Shown piece after piece: positions 45,571-53,537 of a stretch of DNA of 64,000 nt. Each line of letters begins with the position of its first letter. Position 1 is the first letter of the stretch. The position numbers and the translations under genes were made by a program. Source of the DNA: Paenibacillus cymbidii. Lineage in GTDB: Bacteria; Bacillota; Bacilli; Paenibacillales; NBRC-103111. The stretch covers positions 124,001-188,000 of the forward strand of contig NZ_SHLX01000005.1 of assembly GCF_004764705.1 (NCBI RefSeq), read 5' to 3'. The notes below the pieces were generated by a model. The model had not been told where the DNA came from, ran no database searches, and saw only the letters and a list, made by a program, of their open reading frames with translations.

Positions 45571-46167
45571 TCAATTGTTTTTTTCCCGCTCCAGTTTTTC
45601 AAACTCGTCATCAAGGGAACCATGCACGGAAACACTGGCAAGCTCCGCTTTGGCCTCGGCCAATAAAATCTCGTCTTTCATACGCTCGATTACACGGCGC
45701 ACTTCCACATCGTACGCAGACATGGATCCGACATGCTGCTTTGCAAGCGCGTTTTGGTTCCGCCTGATCAGACTGTGAAGCTTATCTTTGGCTTCCTGTA
45801 TTAGTTGTTGAATAGCAGAGTAGTCTGCCTTCAAGGAACCAAGGGTTACGTTTAATTGGGATAATTGCGCTTTTGAGGATTCCAGTTGATTTTTTTTCGC
45901 TTGAGAGGTTTCCAGTAATTGTCTGGCCTTGCGTTCATCGTTTTCCTCGATTGCGCGTTCGGCCTGTTCGCACAGTAACGATGCTTCTTTTTCAATTAAA
46001 TGAATACGCTCGCTGGTCACCACTTGCTCCGCTTCCATCCGATTTACGGTTACGGAAAATGCGCGCAATTTTTCTGTGGCGGATTCAATATGAACATGCA
46101 GCGCAACTTCAAGATCCTCCGTATCGTTCTTTCCGAAAAATGATTTCAGTCGCTCTACAAACCCCAA
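45571..46167 (-). CDS. PspA/IM30-like coiled-coil protein
   Basis: 198 residues from TTG 46167 with AAAGGAG upstream. MGFVERLKSFFGKNDTED resembles the amphipathic start of PspA, and the rest is almost entirely helical coiled coil (EKEASLLCEQAERAIEENDE, ARQLLETSQAKKNQLESSKAQL), without membrane segments. Shorter than standard PspA (220-230). PspA/Vipp1 proteins bind stressed membranes from inside. Third gene of an operon with two unrecognised proteins, 32 bases after the previous one. Confidence 0.7.
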   Translation of the reverse strand: MGFVERLKSFFGKNDTEDLEVALHVHIESATEKLRAFSVTVNRMEAEQVVTSERIHLIEKEASLLCEQAERAIEENDERKARQLLETSQAKKNQLESSKAQLSQLNVTLGSLKADYSAIQQLIQEAKDKLHSLIRRNQNALAKQHVGSMSAYDVEVRRVIERMKDEILLAEAKAELASVSVHGSLDDEFEKLEREKNN

Positions 46168-46199
46168 TCTTAGCGACTCCTTTCAATGGACGATATAGT

Positions 46200-46634
46200 C
46201 TAATCGTCGCAATATTTGCGCGAATCGGCTTCGCCAAATGTTGGCCTCACGATGAATTGGGCCGGCGCCCCGTCATCGCCGTATTCATATACAAACGCAT
46301 ACCCGCTCGGAATTTCCTGACCAAGCACATGAACAGGAGTTTTGCCAACGCGATAAACCGACGGGAAAGGGCAGCAGTACCAATAAGCCGTCTCCTTGAT
46401 GGCCCCGCGCTCAAGCAGCTGCTCCACCGTTGATTCGTATTCTCTGTCGGTATCGGTCATTCGGAAATGTTCCCAGTGCTCGACTAAATCGTTTTCGGCC
46501 TGTTGCCACTCGCCGGCTTCACGGATAGGTCGAATCGCAAGTCTGGAGGTTACTTTCCAGATGTCGTCCGAATCCAATTTGCATTTTCGAACGGGAGGGT
46601 TTTGAAGCGGAGTCAATATTTCTGGCGCTTTCAC
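46200..46634 (-). CDS. Hypothetical protein, operon partner of the PspA-like gene
   Basis: 144 residues, not recognised. GTG 46634 lies 3 bases after the previous stop, so translation is probably coupled; the SD is weak. The protein is acidic and aromatic-rich (WYCCPFPSVYRVG, YAFVYEYGDD), with three or four cysteines and no signal peptide or membrane segment. Likely a small cytoplasmic globular protein that works with its neighbours. No function assigned. Confidence 0.7.
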   Translation of the reverse strand: MKAPEILTPLQNPPVRKCKLDSDDIWKVTSRLAIRPIREAGEWQQAENDLVEHWEHFRMTDTDREYESTVEQLLERGAIKETAYWYCCPFPSVYRVGKTPVHVLGQEIPSGYAFVYEYGDDGAPAQFIVRPTFGEADSRKYCDD

Positions 46635-46637
46635 ACC

Positions 46638-47285
46638 TTATGCAACGAGGAAGTAACTCGACAGCGCTCTCTCATACTGCTCTTCCGCGTCTTCATGGCT
46701 CTCCGGAGATACACGCCTTCCCGTCGTTATGGTCCCGACAATCGAGTCCCCTGCTTGCTTGCGCGTCCGCGCATCTTCATACAACAAGATGGCCTCTTTG
46801 TAACGTTCTCCTTCCATTCTTGCCATTCCGATATGATCTTTCACCATATCTTCCATTTTATCTGCCGCGCGGCGCAAGCCGGAAAGATGATCGATTGGGC
46901 ATGGTTTCGGTCCTTCCACCAATCCCCCCAGTTTAATGGGCAATGCAATGGGGGATGTGCCTGCAAATGCCGCTTCCTGCCGTGCTGCAACCAGCAAATC
47001 GGTTATTCTTCCATACCAGAGATCAGCCTGTTCATGGGTAACGACAGGAACCGTCTTCGAAGTTTTCCCGGAACTCGAGAAAACATCCCCCAGCAGTGCA
47101 TCCGCCAACGTTTGCAAGCTTCTGGCCGCCTGTAAAAAAGCGAGTGCCCGGGTAGTCTGACAGCTTGATAACTCGACTTGAAGTTCGTATACCTGTTCGC
47201 CTAACCGTTTATAACTTTCCAAATGCTCGGGAGGACAAGTTTTTTCTCCTGAAAAATTTTCCCGGAACCAATCCAACAATCCCAT
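46638..47285 (-). CDS. Hypothetical helical protein, first gene of the PspA-like operon
   Basis: 215 residues from ATG 47285 with GGAGGG upstream. It begins MGLLDWFRENFSGEKT, an amphipathic start much like the PspA-like protein two genes on, and continues mostly helical (YKRLGEQVYELQVELSSC, GLRRAADKMEDMVKDHIG, EDAEEQYERALSSYFLV). No family recognised, no membrane segment. The shared style of N-terminus suggests both proteins touch the membrane and act together. Confidence 0.7.
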   Translation of the reverse strand: MGLLDWFRENFSGEKTCPPEHLESYKRLGEQVYELQVELSSCQTTRALAFLQAARSLQTLADALLGDVFSSSGKTSKTVPVVTHEQADLWYGRITDLLVAARQEAAFAGTSPIALPIKLGGLVEGPKPCPIDHLSGLRRAADKMEDMVKDHIGMARMEGERYKEAILLYEDARTRKQAGDSIVGTITTGRRVSPESHEDAEEQYERALSSYFLVA

Positions 47286-47422
47286 CTTTGCATCCCTCCA
47301 AAAGTCTCCATGATTATACACGTCGTGCTACGTTTATTTCTCATTCCTGTTTCTTGTTTCCATTATAAAATATCATAATCGGTTCCAACAGATAATTTTG
47401 CAGATTTTGCGGAAACGAAAAA

Positions 47423-47454
47423 AATCCTCCGGTTTTCATTTCCAAAGGAGGATT
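47423..47454 (-). terminator. Terminator of the ArsR-family gene
   Basis: Stem AATCCTCC / GGAGGATT, followed on the minus strand by TTTTTTTCG, 26 bases after the stop at 47480. Confidence 0.75.
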
Positions 47455-47479
47455 CCGCATACCCATCATTGATGCAAAG

Positions 47480-47842
47480 CTACGAATGCTTGACGTGCTG
47501 CAACATCTGGACAAACAACAGCTCGATATGTTCATCATCCAGGGAATAAAAAACGGTCTTCCCTGTTTTGCGACGCTTGACTATCCGCATGTTTCGCAAA
47601 TAACGCAATTGGTGCGATACGGCAGATTGCCCCATATCCAGCACCATCGTCAAATCGTGGACACATAGCTCTTTCTGAAGCAAGGTATAAATAATTTTTA
47701 CGCGAGTCGGATCGCCAAGCGCCTTGAACACATCCGCCAGATTTGTTGCCATATGCTCCGGAATCAAATTGTGCTTCAACTCATTAATATTAACCGTGCC
47801 TTCACACGAATCTTCGCATTGTTCCTGCAATACTTTCTCCAC
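47480..47842 (-). CDS. ArsR-family zinc sensor (CzrA/SmtB/CadC-like)
   Basis: 121 residues from GTG 47842 (AAAGGCGG seven bases upstream); an upstream start at 47878 is possible. Winged HTH in LTMVLDMGQSAVSHQLRYLR. It has the alpha-5 zinc site in full: Asp103, His105, His116, His119 (spacing DxHx10HxxH). It also keeps part of the CadC alpha-3N set: Cys9 and Cys13 at the N-terminus and Cys60 with His62 in KELCVHDL. Repressor that leaves DNA when Zn(II) or Cd(II) binds. The best target in the window is the operator of the P-type ATPase 4.2 kb away. It follows the AraC gene on the same strand. Confidence 0.88.
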   Translation of the reverse strand: MEKVLQEQCEDSCEGTVNINELKHNLIPEHMATNLADVFKALGDPTRVKIIYTLLQKELCVHDLTMVLDMGQSAVSHQLRYLRNMRIVKRRKTGKTVFYSLDDEHIELLFVQMLQHVKHS

Positions 47843-47899
47843 TTTATCGCCGCCTTTCTTCAACCGCTTCATTCTCACTATTATAGCAGAATTCCCGCG

Positions 47900-48814
47900 T
47901 TACACATAAATGAAGCGGTGGTTCAGCGGATACGAGGTTTCCAAGTCTTTGACCGGGAACAAATGTTTGAGATGCGGGGCGGAATATTTTTCACGATACC
48001 GGGATGCGGTTATGCCCTTTACGTTCATGAACGTTCGATAAAAATAATGCACGTTCTGGAATCCGACGGAGAAGGCAATTTCCGAAATCGTGCCCTTCTC
48101 TTGCAAGAGCAGCTGGCAGGCTCGTTCGATGCGTCGCTGAATAATCGCCTTCTGCGGAGAGACCCCCATGTACTGAGCGAATTTGCGGGTAAAATGCTGA
48201 TGGCTCCAGCCTGCCTCCTGCGCCAATTTTTCGATGCTGATCGGTTCGGCCAGATGGCGGTCAATATAGTCGAGAGCCTGCAAAATGGGCAAAGCTATCT
48301 TCGTATCCGAATGCAATGCCAGCTTCGAGGGCGAGGCGCCTTTCAACCCCTCCAGTTCGGTCAAAGCGGACGCCAGCAGGATTTTACACTGTTCTTCCCA
48401 CAGATGCGTCTTTTTATTCGACAAATACAAAATTTGCTTGATCAAAAAAGGCACGAACGTCTCCTCCACGGATTGCAGGTGCACGGACTGCTCCCCCGGT
48501 TCAGGCAACTCCTCGCCTCCACTCTCCTGGCCCCACGAGAAAGTTACGAACAGATGCCGTACCGCCTGCTTCGAGTCAAACTCGTAAGCATGCTCCTCCC
48601 CTGGCGGCGTGATGATGATGCTTGGCTTGCTCAAAACAATCGAGCGGGTCGAGCACACGTATCTTGTCTCGGTGCCGTTCGGGAAGTATACGATTTGGCG
48701 ATACCGATGGCGGATCGGACCGTAAACCCATCCGGGTTTCACAATAAAGTCTCCGGACCCGATCAACTGGATGCGGCGAAAATCGATAACGGATTGGATT
48801 TTTTCCCATAACAC
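47900..48814 (-). CDS. AraC-family transcriptional regulator
   Basis: 304 residues from GTG 48814 (GGGAGGGG eight bases upstream); the longer frame lacks an RBS. Cupin-like sensing domain with SKPSIIITPPGEEHAYEF, then the HTH pair at about 205-290 (LAQEAGWSHQHFTRKFAQY, ISEIAFSVGFQNVHYFYRTF). Divergent from the phytanoyl-CoA dioxygenase-like gene at 49060, its likely target. Such pairs of AraC regulator and PhyH enzyme are common in Paenibacillaceae. Confidence 0.9.
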   Translation of the reverse strand: MLWEKIQSVIDFRRIQLIGSGDFIVKPGWVYGPIRHRYRQIVYFPNGTETRYVCSTRSIVLSKPSIIITPPGEEHAYEFDSKQAVRHLFVTFSWGQESGGEELPEPGEQSVHLQSVEETFVPFLIKQILYLSNKKTHLWEEQCKILLASALTELEGLKGASPSKLALHSDTKIALPILQALDYIDRHLAEPISIEKLAQEAGWSHQHFTRKFAQYMGVSPQKAIIQRRIERACQLLLQEKGTISEIAFSVGFQNVHYFYRTFMNVKGITASRYREKYSAPHLKHLFPVKDLETSYPLNHRFIYV

Positions 48815-49059
48815 GATGACGTCCCCTCCCGGTTCATATTCGTTATGCCGGTATGCACTTATTATGAGGGATTGTCCCCTGCCGTTCAAGACAGTCGACA
48901 ACCGAATTTATGCACGCATTTGATCTCCAATCCGCTGCATCCATGTTGATTTTGTACACAAAGTATCGTTTTCCGTGCATTTTCTAACGCCCGAAATCGC
49001 AGTAGTATCAAGGTGAGACGTGATTCCACCACATGATTTGACAAGGAGGCGCTTTCGCC

Positions 49060-49743
49060 ATGACAGCCAATCTTGCCCAAGCGTATGCAGAAAACGGGTA
49101 CATCGTGGTCCGTAATCTGTTCAATGAACAGGAAGTCAGCAGGTATAAGGAAGAAGCACGGAAGGTAATTGACGAGAAGCAAAATCAGGGGAAAGTCGGA
49201 AATGAAGGCGTGTATGTAGGCATGGCCATCGCCAGTCCGGTCTTCAAGGAAGCCGCGGGCCATCCCGCATTGGCCGAAGCGCTGAAAACGATCATCGGGA
49301 ACGACGTCGTCTTTTTGAGCGATAAAATTGTGTACAAGGATGCTGCCAAAGATTTCGGCTCCCCGTGGCATCAGGATCATGCATACTGGTTTGGCAGCAA
49401 CAAGGTCTCCGTCTGGGTCCCGCTGGACGACGCTACCCCCGAGAACGGCTGTCTGAGGATCGTGCCGGGTTCTCACCTGTTGGGAACGGCTCATCATGGG
49501 GGAGACAGTTCGGACGGTCTCGGATTCATCAATCGTTTGAACGCAGAAGAGATTGAGGCGATGAATGTCGTCGATATGCCGGTCTCGCGCGGAGATGTGA
49601 TCATTTTTCACGATTTGCTTTATCATGCCTCCTATCCGAACACTTCCGGCCGGGATCGTTGGGCGCTCATCTCTACTTACAAGGACGGGACGAAAGAAGA
49701 CCCTGCCTATTCGTGGGCCGGCGCTGCATTCAAATTGAGCTGA
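49060..49743 (+). CDS. Phytanoyl-CoA dioxygenase (PhyH) family protein
   Basis: 227 residues behind AAGGAGG. Iron ligands His104 and Asp106 (SPWHQDHAYW) and distal His189 (LLYHASYPN), with Arg200 in place to bind 2-oxoglutarate. Fe(II)/2-oxoglutarate-dependent oxygenase that hydroxylates a small molecule in the cytoplasm. Bacterial members work on substrates as varied as phosphonates, ectoine and halogenated acids, so none is assigned. Alone downstream of its own promoter region, opposite an AraC regulator. Confidence 0.9.
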   Translation: MTANLAQAYAENGYIVVRNLFNEQEVSRYKEEARKVIDEKQNQGKVGNEGVYVGMAIASPVFKEAAGHPALAEALKTIIGNDVVFLSDKIVYKDAAKDFGSPWHQDHAYWFGSNKVSVWVPLDDATPENGCLRIVPGSHLLGTAHHGGDSSDGLGFINRLNAEEIEAMNVVDMPVSRGDVIIFHDLLYHASYPNTSGRDRWALISTYKDGTKEDPAYSWAGAAFKLS

Positions 49744-49751
49744 TTCGCCTC

Positions 49752-49796
49752 GCGCCAATAAGACCGATTCCTCCCTGCATGGGCGGGATCGGTTTG
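49752..49796. terminator. Probable terminator between convergent genes
   Basis: Stem with CCGAT...CCTCCC pairing to GGGCGGGATCGG, between the PhyH gene and the second GerB gene. T-runs are short, so efficiency is uncertain. Confidence 0.5.
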
Positions 49797-49804
49797 GCAA
49801 GATG

Positions 49805-50923
49805 TCATTTCATCTGCGTATCGTTCGATACACTGGAGCTTGCATTCCGCAGCACGGCCACAATATAAAGCAGCAGTGGCAGGAGCAGGCCGAACGTAGG
49901 CGCATAAAGCGGCCAAACCGTTTGATTGAACGTAATCAGATAAGTGTTGTTCGGTATTTCGAATATGGAGAACAAGATCGTAACAACCCCCAGAGGGATC
50001 GCCAAAAACTGGTACTCGCGGAAACGAAACGTTTGCGCTACACCCAACACCAGCACATAAAGCAGCACGGTCAGTCTAAAAAAGATCGTCAAAAACCAGA
50101 TGACAGCCATTACAACTTCGATACGCTCCAGGAAGCCGCCGATACTGATCCTTCTCGCTATTTCGTAGCTTGGAAAGCTCTCACGGGCCGTACCGCCGGG
50201 GCCGATCACAACGATAGCCAGCACCGTCATAGCTGTTAATAAAATACCTCCGAGCAGCACACCCGAAAAGAGAGCTTTTCCAGCTTTCATCGGCCGGTTT
50301 ACCGAAGGGGAGATCATTAAAAATATGATAGATCCGAGAAATGGAAAACTGATGAAAGGGATCGCTGCCTTCACTAACGGGAGGAATCCTTCCTCCAAGA
50401 CGGGCTGCAGGTTTGTCACCTTTATCTGGGGAGTGACGAGCAATACCATGACGATAACCAGCAGCATGATCCACGGGAAAAACAGCTCTCCGGCGCGGGC
50501 CAACGTCTCCAGCCCGAGCTTGACCGACATGACGACGATGGCCATAACGATGATGTGAATCGCTTGAATCGGGGTTTCTCGCATGATTTGTGTCGTCAGA
50601 AAATCTCCGATGTTGCGAAGCGTTAATGTCGCAATGAAAAACGGAAACGTGAGAAACGACAAAAAAATCGCTTTTCCCAGCCATCTGCCCATAATCACTT
50701 CGCTGTATTCGGCGAGGGTCATGTTCGGAAACCGTTTCCCGAGTGCGTTGTACAGCGGAATAACAAGCAAACTGATGCAGACTGCCATAATGGCGGCAAT
50801 CCAAGCATCCTGTTTGGCCTTTGAAGCAAGGATCGCAGGAACGATCAGGATGGCGCTGCCGACTATATATAATATCACCGCTATTGTAAATTGACGAATG
50901 CTTATTTTGCCCTTTTCGAGCAT
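49805..50923 (-). CDS. GerB-family spore germination permease, copy 2
   Basis: 372 residues, about ten membrane segments. QFTIAVILYIVGSAILIVPA and AKQDAWIAAIMA are the usual start of GerAB/GerBB/GerKB proteins, relatives of amino acid permeases. In the spore inner membrane this subunit forms the germinant-binding part of the receptor with GerA and GerC subunits. RBS AGGAGGTGAAGGGGG. It lies 6 bases after the first GerB gene, so both are made together. Confidence 0.92.
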   Translation of the reverse strand: MLEKGKISIRQFTIAVILYIVGSAILIVPAILASKAKQDAWIAAIMAVCISLLVIPLYNALGKRFPNMTLAEYSEVIMGRWLGKAIFLSFLTFPFFIATLTLRNIGDFLTTQIMRETPIQAIHIIVMAIVVMSVKLGLETLARAGELFFPWIMLLVIVMVLLVTPQIKVTNLQPVLEEGFLPLVKAAIPFISFPFLGSIIFLMISPSVNRPMKAGKALFSGVLLGGILLTAMTVLAIVVIGPGGTARESFPSYEIARRISIGGFLERIEVVMAVIWFLTIFFRLTVLLYVLVLGVAQTFRFREYQFLAIPLGVVTILFSIFEIPNNTYLITFNQTVWPLYAPTFGLLLPLLLYIVAVLRNASSSVSNDTQMK

Positions 50924-50929
50924 CCCCCT

Positions 50930-52060
50930 TCACCTCCTTCCTTCATCGTATCGATCATTGCTTTCATTGGACCGTTTTTTGCGAATGATCGCTATTCCGA
51001 GCAGCAATAACGGCAACACAAGACCATAGGTCGGCGCATAAACGCCCCATACGGGATTGAAATTGATCAAATAGGTAATGTGTGGAAGCACCACGATCGA
51101 GAGAACGACCAAAATCATCGCCAAAGGAAGCGTTAAGAACCGATCGTCTTTCAAATTCAACGTTTGGGCAATGCCGAATGTGGAAATATGGAACAACAGG
51201 GTTAGCCGAAAAAAGCTCGTAACAATCCAAAGGACCGCCAAAATCATTTCTATCCGCTCCAAAAATTGGCCGATATTTATATTTTTAGCTGCCACATAAC
51301 TTGGAAAGACATTCCTGGCCGTTTGATCCGCTCCAAGAACAAGAATCGTCATCATCGTCGTCACACATAAAACGATCCCGCCGAGCAGCACGCCAGCGAA
51401 TAGCGCTTTTCCGGCTTTCGCTCTATCGTTTACATGAGGGAAGATCATCAACAGAATAACAGGCTCAAGTAAAGGAAAGCTGAAAAATGGCAGTGCAGCC
51501 TTCAGTACCGCTTGAATTCCTCCTTCCATCACGGGCAGGATGTTCACGAACTTCATTTGTGGAGAAATGAATACAACGAGAATGAGAAAGAGCAGGACGA
51601 CCAACGGGAAAAAAATTTCAGCCGCGCGAGCTAAAGGCTCCAAGCCGTGTCTAACCCCCATTACGACAACCGCCATATATATTATGTGCACCATTTGAAT
51701 CGGGGTTTCCGGTATCGTTTGCGTTGTCATAAAATCTCCGATATTCCGCAGCGTCATAGACGCGATTACAAATGGAAAGCCGAGCAAAAATAAAAGCGAA
51801 ACCGCTTTCCCCAGCCACTTGCCGATTATTTCCTCGAGATATTCGGTAAAGGTCATATTGGGGAAGCGGTTGCCCAGCGCAACGCACAAAGGGATTACCA
51901 GGAGCGCTGCCCCGACCGCCAGCATTGCCGCTATCCAAGCGTCTTGTTTGGCCACGGAGGCAAGAGTCGACGGGATGAGCAGGATGGCGTTGCCGATTAT
52001 GTACAGCATGACCAGTATCGTAAATTGGCGGGCGCCTATTTTTCCTTTTTTGAGCATCAT
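50930..52060 (-). CDS. GerB-family spore germination permease, copy 1
   Basis: 376 residues with the same layout as copy 2 (QFTILVMLYIIGNAILLIPS, AKQDAWIAAMLAVG), clearly a paralogue. Two ATGs follow AAGGAG; the second (52057) gives the normal MLKKGK start. Having two B subunits in one operon could give two receptors with different germinant ranges, using the same A and C subunits. Confidence 0.92.
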   Translation of the reverse strand: MMLKKGKIGARQFTILVMLYIIGNAILLIPSTLASVAKQDAWIAAMLAVGAALLVIPLCVALGNRFPNMTFTEYLEEIIGKWLGKAVSLLFLLGFPFVIASMTLRNIGDFMTTQTIPETPIQMVHIIYMAVVVMGVRHGLEPLARAAEIFFPLVVLLFLILVVFISPQMKFVNILPVMEGGIQAVLKAALPFFSFPLLEPVILLMIFPHVNDRAKAGKALFAGVLLGGIVLCVTTMMTILVLGADQTARNVFPSYVAAKNINIGQFLERIEMILAVLWIVTSFFRLTLLFHISTFGIAQTLNLKDDRFLTLPLAMILVVLSIVVLPHITYLINFNPVWGVYAPTYGLVLPLLLLGIAIIRKKRSNESNDRYDEGRR

Positions 52061-52072
52061 GTTGCTCCTTTT

Positions 52073-52306
52073 TTATTTTAACAAGCCTGACAAAGCGTCA
52101 ATGAGCGGTTTATATACGAATGTAATCCAATCAAGCGGGTTCGGAATGTTCGCATGCAAGCTGAGCGCGAAGCTTAGTCCCGCTCCGAATAGGAGGAGAA
52201 TGGAGAATGCCCACAGCTCCTTTTTCCATTTTTTTCGCCAAAGCGAAGGAATTTCGATTATCGCAATCGCAGCCGTTGCGGTAATAATCCCGGCGATCGC
52301 CCACAT
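52073..52306 (-). CDS. Small two-membrane-segment protein of the germinant receptor operon (D-subunit-like)
   Basis: 77 residues behind AAGGAG. Membrane segments at about 2-17 and 32-50, basic loop WRKKWKKE between them. Small proteins of this size and topology accompany several Bacillus germinant receptors as a fourth (D) subunit that modulates germination. Position between GerC and GerB genes supports that role; sequence alone would not. Confidence 0.7.
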   Translation of the reverse strand: MWAIAGIITATAAIAIIEIPSLWRKKWKKELWAFSILLLFGAGLSFALSLHANIPNPLDWITFVYKPLIDALSGLLK

Positions 52307-52318
52307 TGGATTCGCTCC

Positions 52319-53524
52319 TTATTTTTTCATTTCTTCAATAAATGAATTGTTTACGGTGCCGAGGCGGCGGATTTGGGTATTCACCTTCACTTCTACTGGC
52401 AGTTTGGCAAAATAGGAGTCCCAATCTTTTCCTATTTGTTTCCACAGCTTCGGCTCCGCCCGATGAATGACTTGGCCGAACCCGTATATATCCGCCTTGT
52501 ATTGCTTTTGCATTTTATCGATTGAAGCTTTGATGAAGCCTTGCACCTTTTGGTCCGATATTTTTTTGAGTTCCTCGATCGTTTTGGTTTTGGTCAAATC
52601 GACATGGCAAGCAACCTCTCCCACATTCGCTTCAATGCGAATGTTCACAAGGATCGAGGGCTTGCCGTTTTCAAGCTTGCTGCTGACCTTCGATTTCGAT
52701 CGGATGATCTCGAGCGACATGGTGCCACCATCCGGACATGGCATAAAGCCGACCGTACTTTTCACATGATCCGTAATGTAGTTGTACGCTTTGCTTTCGT
52801 CCTCGTTTAACCAGCCGATCAATTTATCGCCATTAAACGCCGCCAGGCCGGAGTACTGTAAACGACCGGGCGGATCGAGAGTCTCGACGTTTTTTCTATT
52901 TCTAGATTCTCCAATTTCTGTATTCCCTATCATTTCGATGGCGGTCAGTACAGGTTGCTTGCCTTCGCTGGTCAAGTCGGAAATAAGCTCGTTCAAGGCG
53001 ACCTTATGCGAAGGCGCCCACGTTTTCTCCGACGTTTGCAGGGCGTTGGACAGGTCCATAGCCGGTATTTTTTCCAGCGAGGTCAATACATTCAAGATGT
53101 TCTCCGCTCTTGTATGTTTCGCCACAACGATATAAAAATCGGAGCGAAACTCGTGATCTCTTGACATTAAGTCGAGTACGTCCGCAATGCCTTCTCTTGC
53201 AAGCGATTCGCCGATGACGAGGATTCGAACGTGAGACACGTAAATTTTTCTCGGGCTTTCCTTCGTCATTTTACGCAGCGCCTCGATTACGGAAGAACTC
53301 TCCGCATGGTATAAGACAACCGGAGAACGGCCGGTCACCCCTTTCTTCGCAGTCGCTTCTCCCGGATCCACCACTTGAGCGGTAACCAGATACTGATCGC
53401 CGGCTTTATCGATTCCGAATCCGACAGCGATGCCTAGCGTATTTAATTCCCGACGGTTCCAACAACCGGGAACAATTGAAAGGATGGCGACGAGAAGGAG
53501 CAGCTGTAACAGCTTTCGGATCAT
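52319..53524 (-). CDS. GerC-family spore germination lipoprotein
   Basis: 401 residues from ATG 53524 (AAAGGG seven bases upstream). Lipoprotein signal LLVAILSIVPGC with the family hallmark GCWNRRELN right after. Later motifs ATAKKGVTGRSPVVLYHAES and SRDHEFRSDFYIVVAKHTRAENIL also fit. Anchored on the outer side of the spore inner membrane as the C subunit of the receptor. Confidence 0.93.
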   Translation of the reverse strand: MIRKLLQLLLLVAILSIVPGCWNRRELNTLGIAVGFGIDKAGDQYLVTAQVVDPGEATAKKGVTGRSPVVLYHAESSSVIEALRKMTKESPRKIYVSHVRILVIGESLAREGIADVLDLMSRDHEFRSDFYIVVAKHTRAENILNVLTSLEKIPAMDLSNALQTSEKTWAPSHKVALNELISDLTSEGKQPVLTAIEMIGNTEIGESRNRKNVETLDPPGRLQYSGLAAFNGDKLIGWLNEDESKAYNYITDHVKSTVGFMPCPDGGTMSLEIIRSKSKVSSKLENGKPSILVNIRIEANVGEVACHVDLTKTKTIEELKKISDQKVQGFIKASIDKMQKQYKADIYGFGQVIHRAEPKLWKQIGKDWDSYFAKLPVEVKVNTQIRRLGTVNNSFIEEMKK

Positions 53525-53537
53525 GGCACAACCCTTT

